From Lanius collurio (taxonomy: Eukaryota; Chordata; Aves; Passeriformes; Laniidae): a DNA stretch of 64,000 nt. Under the pieces are notes generated by a model. That model was not told the DNA's origin. It worked only from the letters and a program-made list of their open reading frames with translations, and ran no database searches. This document shows, piece by piece, positions 13,821 through 23,800 of this stretch; position 1 is the stretch's first letter; each line of letters starts with the position of its first letter. Location of the stretch: positions 15,047,068 through 15,111,067 of the forward strand of contig JACBWW010000008.1 in the NCBI GenBank assembly GCA_020086605.1, written 5' to 3'. The position numbers and the translations under genes are program-made.

Positions 13821-14294
13821 GCCCACGGAGTGGTGGTGAGTGGAGTTACACCCACCTGGTGATCAGTCACCAGTGCTGCTCCCCAGGGCTCAGCATTGAG
13901 GCCAAACTCTTTTTAATGTCTTTATCAGTGATCTGGATAAGGGAATTAAGCATATTTTCAGTCATGAGGGCTCTGCAGAGGGATCTGGACACTGATGGGC
14001 TGAGGACACAGATATAAAGTTCTACAAGGCCCAGTGCTGGGTCCTGCCCTTGGGTCACAACAACCCCAGGCAGTGCCACAGGCTGGAGCAGAGTGACTGC
14101 AAAGCTGCCCACAGGAAAAGGACCTGGGGTGCTGGTGACAGCAGCTGAACATGAGCCAGGGTGTGCCCAGGTGGCCAAGAAGGCCAATGGCATCCTGGCC
14201 TGGATCAGCAATGGTGTGGCCAGTAGGACCAGGGCAGGGGTTGTCCTCCTGTACTTGGCAGTGGTGAGGCCACACCTCAAATCCTGTGTCCAGT

Positions 14295-14808
14295 TGTTAA
14301 GGAAACTTCCCCACCCACCCATCCGGGAGCCACTCTGTCAGTCACTCTCGCACCACCTGAGCTGGGACTGAAGCCCAATCTCAGCTACACACCCCACTCT
14401 CACACAGCCAGATCAGATTTCCCTACCAGCTCAGTCCCAAGTTTCTTTTGGCAGAATCTCAGATGTCCAAATACTTAAAATAATTTAGTCATGGCATTAT
14501 AACAAAATAACAGCTCGAGCTGGTTGCCTCCGAGGAGGGACCCAGAACAAAGGAACTCCTGGGCTTTTATATCCTCAACACATGAATGCAGGGAAATCCA
14601 GGCGTCATTAGCTCCTGCCATGTCTCATTGTCCCCTCACCTGGCAGGGCCACATGTACCTGGGCCCCTTGCTCTGCAGAGACAAAGCAGTTCATGGCCTT
14701 TATCCAGGGGCTCTTGCCAGAGCTCAGCCCAGAGCTCAACCTACAGCTCTCGCTGCAGCTGCACCCTGAGCTACCTGCACTGAATGTGTTCCTCAGCACT
14801 GTTTATGT
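14295..14808 (-). mobile_element. LTR-like block inserted in CR1
   Basis: CR1 coding similarity stops at CVQ (14294) and resumes near 14809 with HDKQDIEVLECVQ, so about 514 bp is foreign to the LINE. Read on the minus strand the block has a TATA-type box (TATAAAAGCCC, near 14557-14567 in + coordinates) in its middle and ends in CTTAACA. The + edge therefore begins TGTTAAG. This is how an antisense solo LTR looks. I cannot find matching target-site duplications, and a few CR1 codons seem lost at the junction, so the right border is uncertain. No polyadenylation signal is obvious. Family not assigned. Confidence 0.45.
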
Positions 14809-15132
14809 ACTTCACGACAAGCAGGACATTGAAGTGCTGGAGTGTGTCCAGAGAAGGACAGTGGAGCTGATGAAGGATGTGGAACCCAAGTCCTATAAGG
14901 AACAGCTGAGGGAGCTGGGGTAGTTTATCTTGGAGAAAAGGAGGCTCGGAGTAGACCTTACTGTTCTCTACAACTACCTGAAAGCAGTTCTTCACTGAAA
15001 GGGTGGTTAAGTGTTGGAACAGGCTGCCCAGACAGGTGGAAGTGTTCAAGAAGTGACTGGGTATGGCACTTAGTCAACATGGTGGTGATCAGTCAAATGT
15101 TGTATTCAATTCTTGGAGATCTTTTTAAGCTT

Positions 15133-15162
15133 CAATGACTCTGTGATTCTGTGATTTTGTGC
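15133..15162 (+). repeat. CR1 3'-terminal octamer-like repeats
   Basis: Three tandem units of the GATTCTGTG type (GACTCTGTG, ATTCTGTG, ATTTTGTG) close the CR1 copy. Short ATTCTRTG repeats instead of a poly-A tail are the known 3' end of CR1 elements, and they fix the orientation and 3' border. Confidence 0.85.
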
Positions 15163-18044
15163 TGTTTCATTGCCTTATCCTTCTGTGGTAGAGAGACTCT
15201 TATAAAAATTTCACAGAGACGCTGAAGAATAGATTTACCAAGACTACAATTTTCAAACATTGGAAAATATGTTTCGGTCTTAAAATCTGCATTGGGTTCT
15301 TTCAGTTTTGAACTTTTTATTTCAGAGGTAACAGAGGAACTCAGCTGAAATTACTCAGAGTGGCATCATTAGTTTAATCAACTCAAATCTTTAATTTTGA
15401 GTTAATTTAATTTTAATATTTTAATTAGTAAAATCTTTAATTTTGTCTTTTTAATGAGAAGGCTGTTTATCCTTTATATTTCTTGGTCAATTAAAAGATG
15501 TGAAAAACCCCTGCAGGAAAACTTGTAGGCATCTGCCTAGTTTTGGGCAAATTGAGAAGTTATTGTAGCCTAAATCGGAATTACTTCAACACACTACAGC
15601 CATGTCAGGCAAGCCTGCAGCAGAAATGTGAAAATGACCAGCTCATATCCTGCATGGCGCCTTTTGCACCACTGAGCCTTTGTAACACTTCTCTGGTGGC
15701 TGCTGTTGGCAAGGCCTGGTTCAATCCCCAACTGACAGAACAGCGTGCGACAGATGATAAAGGAAGTCTAGGTAGAAAAGTGTCCTTCTCCCCTACTTTC
15801 TTTTTTTGTCTAAAAAAACCCAAAAAAAACAAACCCCAAGAGACAAAGTTGGTTGGTTGGATTTTTTTTCACCTAAGTACTCTCTGCTATATGCATTTCA
15901 AACATTTTGAAATCTCTGTTGCTTTTCATCTTTGAATTCAGAGAGCTTTTGTCTGAGGTAGCAAAATCACTGGCTAGCTAAGCCTGTTATCTAGTGGAAG
16001 AGGATTAGTTTTCTTTTGATTATAGAATGATCTTATACAGAGCATTCGACAGAGGCACGTTTTTCCTGTCACTAGCCATGTTTTCCACCATTAATATGCT
16101 AACCACAAGATGAGATTTTATTTACTTGTTTTCTCAGAAGATACATGAAAAGGATTTTAGAACTTGGTTCTCCTTGAGTTTGTATTAAAACCTTCCATAG
16201 AAATTTAGAATATTGGACAGAAACATCTTTTTTGGTTTAGCCTGAGCAATTTTACCAAAAAGGGAGGGAAAATGGCAGTCTCTTACTACAGCAAAATGTG
16301 CCCTCTGAGCTGGTTTCTGACCTCTCCCACTCCAGATTAATCACCCCAGGTCTTCAGAAGAGTCTCCTTGAATTTTCAGGTGTGTGAAGGAGTTTCTTTC
16401 CCCATCTTAAAAAATGTGAATTATCTTTCTAGCTCAGTTTGTCCTAAATTGAATTGGGAGAGAGAGTTGGCAACTTCTTATCTGTCTATGGTTTCCCAAA
16501 CTTGGACACCCCAGTGCAGATGACCCTATCTGTGTGGCTCACTCGAAGCTCATGCAAGACCAGAGGAGGTGACTAGGACTCTCAGGAATGTGAATCATTA
16601 TGTCTTGAAGCACAAGAGTAGATTAACTCAGATGAATCACAGCCTGAGTCTCTGCTTGGACCACACTGGTGATTTCAGTTGTTTAGTCCAGATGTTGGTG
16701 TCACACCACAAAAGTCCTTGGAGGGTGTTCACCATCCTGATGTCCTTGGGGACCTGGAGCTGGGATCTCCCCACACCCCCCAGCCTGGTACGGCACTTCA
16801 GCCACTGAGGGTGAGGAAGGGGTTCCAGCCATCTCCTCTGGGGAGGGCAGAGGTTGGGGACACATGGACTGGCAAGTGTGCCTGTTAGGAGCTGGAAGAG
16901 GATTGGTGTCATGGCTCATTCTGTGGTCAGGTGCTGCTGCCCTGACAGTGCAGCCAGTGGCTGAGCTGCAGTGATGAGAACTCCTTCTCCTGCAGCCAGT
17001 GCTGCCAGCCTTCCTCAGGGTGGCTGCAGGAGCCTGACTCCAAGTTTGTAGCTGTCAGGACAGCCAGAGAAGAGATGCCTGAGCTGCTGCATCTCAGAAG
17101 GGCTGCGTTACTGGGATGATATGACAATACAGAAAATGTGTAAATATCTAATCTGAAGAAGGAACCTGAATCTCCTCCTGTAGCCCTGTCTTGTTTAAAT
17201 TGCTTCTTCAGGGTCCCTTATTCTTGTTGAGATGTAGTATAACCTATTACAGCATCTCCAATTTCACACTGTGCAGAGCATTCTCATAACTTGAGCATAA
17301 AAGATGATTTAAAAATGTAAGTATAGTCTATATCTAATGTTAATATAATATTCTTTCAGCTAATGGAGGATTTTGCAGTGCCCATTTCATTTCCCTAGTG
17401 TTAACTTTCTAGACAAATTTAGCTATGGTACAAAGGTTTTATATTGAGAAGGACTTTTCCTTTTAATTTCTTCCTGTTCTCCCTTTGCAGCAGGAGATCT
17501 ATTCTGTAGTGCACATTGTTCTCTGGAATATTCTCACTCCAGGCTATTGATAGCTGTAGACAAAGAAATGACCATTTTCTCAGGCATTCATTGTGATGGA
17601 GATTTGTTGCAGTGCATTGCTTGAAATGTATATAGCCAGTTGTTAAGTTTAAGTTTATTTTAAGAATTAGGAAGTGTTTACCTACTCCGCCTTGACCGTC
17701 TGAGGGCAGTGTCACCTAATACTTGCTGGAAGTGATATGCCCGGTCACTGCAAACTATCTACACTCACCCACCCTCTAAGGCTGTCATCCAAAACTTACA
17801 GACTTCAAAAAGAGCCTTTCATTGCATCTTAACTATATCTTGGACTTGGATATATTTCACTCACTCTTTGGGTCAGAGTGTCTATTGCTGTAAGTCTTTA
17901 TTGGCAGTGAATCCATTTTGGGGCATTATACCGATTCTCCCATCTAGACCTTAATCTAGATGTAATCGTGACTGACCTTCAGGTCAGAGGAGTCACAGAC
18001 ATCCCAGCACAGATTACTAGAAAGTGCTTTTTGCATGATGCAGT
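15163..18044. other. non-coding DNA, GC-rich pocket at 16.5-17.1 kb
   Basis: I recognise no gene or dated repeat here. An A/C-rich tract lies at about 15811-15840. From roughly 16.5 to 17.1 kb the sequence becomes GC-rich, with overlapping open frames of up to 91 codons on both strands, none of them similar to a known family. This pattern fits base composition better than coding. Confidence 0.5.
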
Positions 18045-18235
18045 TTGTGCTTGTCTAGAGCATGACCCTGAGAAGAATGTCTGGTTTTAAAAACCTCAAG
18101 TGATAAAGAATCTACTATAGTCTTTGATAAATTGTTCCATAGGCAATCAACCTTGCTGTTAGAAAATTCCATCTTATGTCTTAGACTAAATATGTTTAAT
18201 AAGTTCACATTCCACCAGATAATCAGTTAGTCTGA
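18045..18235 (-). mobile_element. decayed CR1 LINE 3' fragment
   Basis: The forward strand shows the reverse-complement blocks of an old CR1 3' region in order: CTGGTTTTAAAAACCTCAAG, TGATAAAGAATCTACTA, GATAAATTGTTCCATAGGCA, TTGCTGTTAGAAAATTCCA and CTTATGTCTTAGACTAA. The order and wording match the same family as the copy at 5972-6185 but cover a later portion. It is heavily mutated and non-coding. A solo LTR sits about 45 bp downstream. Confidence 0.6.
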
Positions 18236-18275
18236 GTAAGTTGTCGTCCACTTTATTTTCTCTTTGTTATTAATG

Positions 18276-18281
18276 CTAATT
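18276..18281 (+). repeat. target-site duplication, left copy
   Basis: CTAATT directly precedes the TG that starts the LTR at 18282 and is repeated exactly at 18781-18786. Six-base duplications are typical of class II (ERVK-like) integrations. Confidence 0.6.
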
Positions 18282-18780
18282 TGTTGCAATGGCTAAGTCC
18301 ACTTTACACCCCCCTCAAGTTACCCTAAAAGTGGTCTCTCCCTACAACACTGTGCTAGAAAGTTCTCCCTTTGTCTAGATACTGCTGGTCACTGACTCTC
18401 CCCCCTCCCATCCCTTTTCCCATTGGCCCCTGTTATGTCACTCAACCTTTACTCTGCCCTCAGACCATTGGTTTTGGATGCTCTGCCCGCCTTTGGGAGT
18501 TTTCGGGATAAAATGGGCATGGGCTTTTGCTTTGGTTGTTCTCACTTCTGTTTCCTTTGGGCATGTTGCCATTAAGCACCTTGGAATTGCACACAGAGAA
18601 CCTCTCTGGCCTCTGTGTCTGCAGTCCATGCACAGACTGTGTGTGTGAGTGGCTGTTCACAACCACCTGCACGGGGGAGATCGAGTGCGTGTGTGGGTGC
18701 TGGCAGAGTGCCACCCCCCTGGTCCACGGGGACCCAGTACGGACAGACGCAGCATCGATCCACCGAAGCCCACCGTGATA
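18282..18780 (+). mobile_element. solo LTR, about 499 bp, class II-like
   Basis: The block starts TGTTGCAATGG and ends CACCGTGATA. It is flanked on both sides by the 6-bp word CTAATT. Inside are an ATTGGCCCCTG segment (CCAAT-type box on the minus strand, near 18423-18430), a TATA-like GGATAAAATGG near 18507-18517, and an ATTAAG that may serve as polyadenylation signal near 18573. A GC-rich downstream part would be U5. There is no gag, pol or env next to it, so it is a solitary LTR left by recombination between two LTRs. The terminal dinucleotide is TA where CA is usual, which makes the 3' edge the least certain point. Borders rest on the duplication. Confidence 0.6.
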
Positions 18781-18786
18781 CTAATT
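18781..18786 (+). repeat. target-site duplication, right copy
   Basis: CTAATT directly follows the LTR end and matches 18276-18281 base for base. Confidence 0.6.
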
Positions 18787-19774
18787 GTATGTTGTGGAGC
18801 ATAACAAACCACCAGACCTTCTTTTGGAAGTTTCTATAAATTACGTGCATACAGGCATCTCTCTCTTTCCCTTTAATGTTATCTCATTGTGAAAGAAAGC
18901 CTTCTGCATGTGGTCAAAACAGGAGTTTTGGGTAGGAGGGAATGAGAAATCCTACAGAAGGGGCACCAATGAGAAAGGAATATAGGGCTTCTGCAATGGG
19001 TAGTAGACACTTTTATAGATTTCTTCCTTTGGACTAAAGGTGCATAAAATGGGGATAATGGGAAAACATGGTAGACAACAGAGTGCAGGTGGTTTGTACT
19101 AGTTAAAAACCTGACCTTGTAGTTATGCTTTTTTCTGCCTAGCTGTGGGCAACTGAAGAGTGGTGTGATTTTGTTTCAACCCACATACATAGGTGATGAG
19201 ACAGAATAGAAGATATATTTATACAGACATACCTCATAGTACTCCTTGTCTTGCTTGGAGTACTTAGATGAACAACACACCATTACAAGTTTCTCTTTAT
19301 GCTGGAAACCTTTGCAATGTGATTTCTTCTGGAGGGAAATGGCATATTATATTGATTTTGGGGAGGTAACAACAGAGATAAAGTAATAAGACAGTGCCCC
19401 TTGATCTTTCTCTAGCAACAGAGATATTAGGTGGCCAGGTTCTAGATAAATGTCAAATAATTAAAGATAATTTTGGCAGAAATGTGTAAAAACTCCTAAA
19501 GGCTACTAAGATCAGCACAGTAATCCTAGCATGTTAGGAGTTTGTTCACCACCTTAAAGCATTAAATGTAAGGATTCCTTCTTTCATGTTTGTTGCTGAG
19601 AAGGCTGAATATTGACAGTAGAATACAGAGGTCACTGAGATTCAGGCATTCATTTAAACACCGGTGTACCAAATGAGTGTTAAAGGTTGTTTAGGCACTA
19701 GTAACCAACTCTGGGCATAAAGGGTGATTCCGAACACACTGAAGAACAATTTCAAAAATGCAAAAAATTTTCAG
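18787..19774. other. non-coding DNA, no feature recognised
   Basis: This is AT-rich sequence between the solo LTR and the CR1 endonuclease fragment. I see no open frame of note, RNA gene or repeat. Confidence 0.5.
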
Positions 19775-20350
19775 GAAATGTTGTCTTGTTGCTGTCACTG
19801 CCATAATCTTATTGCAATTACAGAGATACGGTGGGATAGCTTGCATTACTGGAATTTTGTCAGGGACAGCCACATGCTTTCTTTAGGAAAGGTAGGCCAG
19901 CAAGGCAAGGTGGTGGATCTGCTCTTTATGTGAGAAAGCAAACAGAATGTATCCAGCTCTGCCAAGGGGTGGATGAAGAATGGGTTAAGAGCTTATAGGT
20001 AAGAATTGAGGGGCAGGCTAACATGATACTGCTACAGGCCAACTGATCATGAGGAGGAAGTAGATGAGGCCTTCTACAGACATCTAGAAACAGCCTCTCA
20101 GTCAGAAGCCCTCATTTTTGTGAGGGAATTCAATCACTCTGCTCCAAGACAACACAGTGAGGCACACACAGTCCAGAAGGTTCCTCCAGAGCATTGATGA
20201 TAACGCTTTGGCACAGGTGGTAAAGGACACAATGAGGAGAGGTCAGCTGCTGGACCTTGTACTAGCAAACAAAGGACTAGTTGAGGATATGAAGGTTGGT
20301 GGCAGCCTTGACTGCAGTGACCATGAGATGTGGAGCTGTCTGGGTCTCCA
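19775..20350 (+). pseudogene. CR1 ORF2 endonuclease remnant
   Basis: This is a fragment of the CR1 apurinic-like endonuclease domain, which nicks target DNA for LINE insertion. Visible blocks are NLIAITEIRWDSLHYWNF (from about 19808, keeping the TE pair near 19820), YRPTDHEEEVDEAFYRHLE (about 20035-20090), ALIFVREFNHS (about 20108-20142), and RRFLQSIDDNALAQVV through LLDLVLANKGLVEDMKVGG to CSDHEM (20175-20332). CR1 normally has GDFN where this copy has REFN, a change at a metal-site Asp. The SDH motif near 20316 is kept. Frames shift at least twice. No RT segment follows and no 3' repeats are present, so this is an internal LINE fragment. It lies 82 bp before an antisense LTR. Confidence 0.82.
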
Positions 20351-20431
20351 CACCTGACTGGGCTTTGTTTCATGTTACTAGTCTCATCACTAAGCAGACC
20401 TCCCTCCACTCAGGAGTGTCTCTCTGATTAG

Positions 20432-20849
20432 TGTTGTGGTTAGGTATTGTACTGTCCAATTCAGTGCTCCACAGAGACTCCTTGAACCAGATGCTGATCT
20501 CTCACTGTCCCTTTCCTTCCCACTTCCCAGTGCAGTGGGATGGAGTTGAGAATTGGAGGCACAAAGGGTGAAGATCCTGGACTGAAATAAAACCAATTTA
20601 CTGGAAACAGCAATGAGCTAAGAAAGCAAATAGAAACAGCAACAGTATTACTTACAGAAGAATACAAAAGAGAGGTCGATTCACATGCAAAAATGCTTAC
20701 CACACACCCCAGGAAAAATGAGCAATGACAGACAGCTTTGCCCCTTCCACCATGTGTTTTTGACTGGAAGCCATGCCCTTCTACACAGAAGCCAGAGGGA
20801 GTCACTTTTCCCTGCCCCTGGCACTGATGTGAGGTGGTATCAAATAACA
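20432..20849 (-). mobile_element. ERVL-like LTR, about 418 bp
   Basis: Read on the minus strand the block starts TGTTATTTGATACC and ends CTAACCACAACA. On the way it has GTGAATCGACCTC, TTCTGTAAGTAATACTG, GCTGTTTCCAGTAAATTG, TTTATTTCAGTCCAGGATC and TTTGTGCCTCCAATTCTC. This order matches my memory of common avian ERVL-type LTRs. No internal retroviral genes adjoin it, so it is a solitary or truncated LTR. The flanks ATTAG and TTAAG are not a clean 5-bp duplication, so borders could be off by a few bases. Confidence 0.62.
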
Positions 20850-23800
20850 TTAAGGTCCTGGTTGAATCTAGGGTGGCTAGTTACTGATTATTTTCCTACC
20901 TCATAACTTCTTGCTTTTCCCACCACGGTTCTGATGCTCTTACCATTTGGCCTATTCTCTGGGAGATGAGAAGTAAGATGCAGTATTGGCTCACAAACTG
21001 AAATGCTTTTAACCGCATTACCATGAGTAATGGTCTACATCAGCCATAAAAAGGTGAAGATGAAGAAAACCCAAGGTGATGGTATCCTTGCAGCAGATGA
21101 TTTATGTTTGGTTTTTTTAAGAAAGAAAACAAACAGAAAATGAAGGATGAAACATCTTCCTGAAGAAAATACTGAAACACTTTATGTAGTGTTACCTGAA
21201 CATGGAATAGGATGTGTACATTGACATAAACCACTGTGTTCTTGAGACTTCAGACTGTCTTGCAGGTTTTCATATCGTCTGGAAGAGAAACAGGAGAAGG
21301 TGGGAGGACATGTTAGACAGAGACTATTGGCACAAGAGAGAGAAAGCTCAGACATGGCTGGAGTGAGATAGCAGTGCAGTCTTTCTTCTGTGACCATCGT
21401 AGAAAGTTCAAACCAAAAGCTGTGGAATGGGGTTGTGAATTTGCCAGGTAGACCAATGTCTTCCCTCCTTGGAAAAACAAGTTAATCCTGATCTGTCTTG
21501 AGCTGTTCTTGGCAATTTAAGCCATATCCTGGAGAGAGTGGAGGGGAGAAAGTGCAGAGGGGAGCCACTAGACCAAATGTCTTATGGGGTTTGGTTTGTC
21601 CATGTTTAGGGAAGCTGGTCAGCTGCACAGGAAAATGTCTGATTGCTGACAAAGAGCATACAAATAATTATGTTATTTTTGAAAAAGTCATTTCCATTTC
21701 TCGGTATTTATTTTATTATATTTTTTCTGCAGATTTTAGTGACAAGAATCCTTCCCAGACAATGATATAATGGTTGCAGCTTGATCTGTCACCTATTTTA
21801 TGTGGCAGGTGAGGCTAACTAAGCAGTTAGGAAACAGAACTGCTTTCCTGATTAGAGTCAGAAAGTAAAACACAATAAACTCTAATTTTGGTATTCAGGT
21901 CTTTGTTTTTATTGTTGTTTATAGACATAGTTTCTCCCCAGAGTAACTTTGGCTTATTTGAATTTCCTTTGTTTTGATTGGCACAGAATATTTAGCTATT
22001 CAGTTCTCTGATGTTCCAGCAAATAGACAGGCATCATTTAAAATAAATGTTCTCTCAGACTGTGCATATTTTTCCTTCTGTTCATTTCTGGATCTGTGAA
22101 ATGGAAAGAGACTTCAAGAGCAGCACAAATTTATTTTCCAAAGAGAAATATGTTTGCCGTTTCTTTTTTTTTTTTGCCACATATCACAGTATTGTTTTCT
22201 CAATTTTATTGTCTCAGAGCTGATGTTAAACGTGATTTTTTTTTAGGGTATGCTTTAGTTTTTCAGTATTTCTTAAGCATTTTTTTCTGCATTATAGAAG
22301 TCAGAATCCGTTTACTGCCAGATGACTGATGTTCACCCATGTTGGTCAGTTGGATGGTTACTGGATGGTACATGTATTTAATCTATAATATCCTAGCATA
22401 TCCTTTCTCCTCTCTCTCTCTTTGTCTCATTCCTCATTTTCATGTCTCATTTTTTATGCAGCCTCAGCCTCTGTCAATTATTCTGATGACTTTTGAACTA
22501 GTTTGTCAATTAAATTAAATTATCAGGAGGTCAAGAGGAAGGTTCCAGCACATTCCATGAAAGTAGGGGATCTTAACAGATGGCTGCACTAACAGTATTG
22601 GCCACACTCCTGTGTCCTCCTGCATGCCCTGTGTAGCTTCAGGCACAAGGAATGGTTGCTGTCCTCAGAACTTATTCTGTGGTGATTCCAAGCTGGCTGA
22701 AATGCAGCAGTGATGCCCACATGGTCTGTTCTGTGCTGTCAGTGCAGTTGTCATCTCTTGCCTTGGGCTGTGGCTTCCAGAGGAGAAGCACTGTGCAGGG
22801 GGAAAGGAACCCTTGGGGAGAAAATGCAGAACTCCACCATCTGGCATTGTGCTAGGCCCGAGTGGACGAGTGATGTCACTGTCTGCCGTGTCTGTGCCAG
22901 CTTTCAAGCTACGGATAGATGTAGCACAGCCTCCCTCATGGAGCAGAGTCTGTTGTCCCTAGAGAAACTGCAAGGATCATATGACATTACATAGAGGCTT
23001 TTTAAAAAGAGAATGGCAAGAGTGTCTACCTAGAAAGCTCATCAGCCCATGTATCAGAGAAGTGTTAGAGCCAATTTGGAGCAGAATATGACACTCTGCA
23101 TACCATTGGTATAGCATCACAGACACATTAATACACCTTCAGCATGAGGCTCAGATGGCTGGAATTCACATACGCAAAGTGACTCTGTTCTTGGGACACA
23201 GTCTTGAATGGGCTCTGAAGCCTCTAGGTTTCCCAAATGCCTTTAAAGAAACAGTGCTGTGCTGCTCTGTGCCCCGCAGCTGCTGGAGCACGTTGTGCCA
23301 TGCAGCCCTGCACTCTTGGAAGGGTGGGTGTTTCAGACTGCTATCTTCTTGGGCTAGGGGCTGGCCAGCCTAACTCGGGTGTCTGGCTTTGCCACCTAAC
23401 TCGCACTTATATTCTACACCTTGTATGAAGCTGTCTTGCCGAAGTGTCTGTGCTCCCTGCCTCCTGCGTGGGCAGAGGCAGGAGACTCTACCTTGTCAGA
23501 TGGGTACTTCTGGAGGCTTTCAGAAGATGTGGTTTGTTTGCTCCACAGAGCACGGGTCTTTACTACTTGATTCTGCATTCTTAAGCATCCTGCAGTTGAG
23601 GGGCTGGTAGGTTAGGCGATTTGGGCGCTGCTCTCTTAGCTCAAACACAGTTTTTCAGTCTAGCAGTTGGTAGGCAGGACTGCGTGGGCCTGGCTGCAGG
23701 GCGCTCAGAGGAGCACCTCAGCACAGGTGTGTGCACTGCTGAAAGGCACCGCTGTGGGTTTGGCTGAAGTGGGCCCTCTCATTACAGGCAATTTTCCTAC

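Larger units (their letters stand above)
12720..15162 (+). mobile_element. CR1 LINE, 5'-truncated and interrupted
   Basis: This is the longest LINE copy in the window. In order it shows: a pre-RT segment with AWLNREL (12897-12917); the RT start DAHKSLGPDGI (13317-13349); YKKDQKEDLGNY (about 13456-13500); GLTNPIS to FDTVSYGIHLAKL (13621-13760); [12 protein letters not shown] to [11 protein letters not shown] (14175-14294); VQRRTVELM to LRELG (14848-14920); FFTERVVK and NRLPR (about 14991-15035); and the CR1 3' octamer-like repeats to 15162. These blocks lie in different frames with stops, so the element is dead. The endonuclease half is absent. A foreign block of about 500 bp (14295-14808) separates PHLKSCVQ from the next CR1 segment. 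Confidence 0.88.

Noticed and set aside
21497..21640. Peptide EKVQRGATRP resembles the CR1 ERVQRRAT segment
   Set aside because: The match is about ten residues with no CR1 blocks before or after; chance cannot be excluded.
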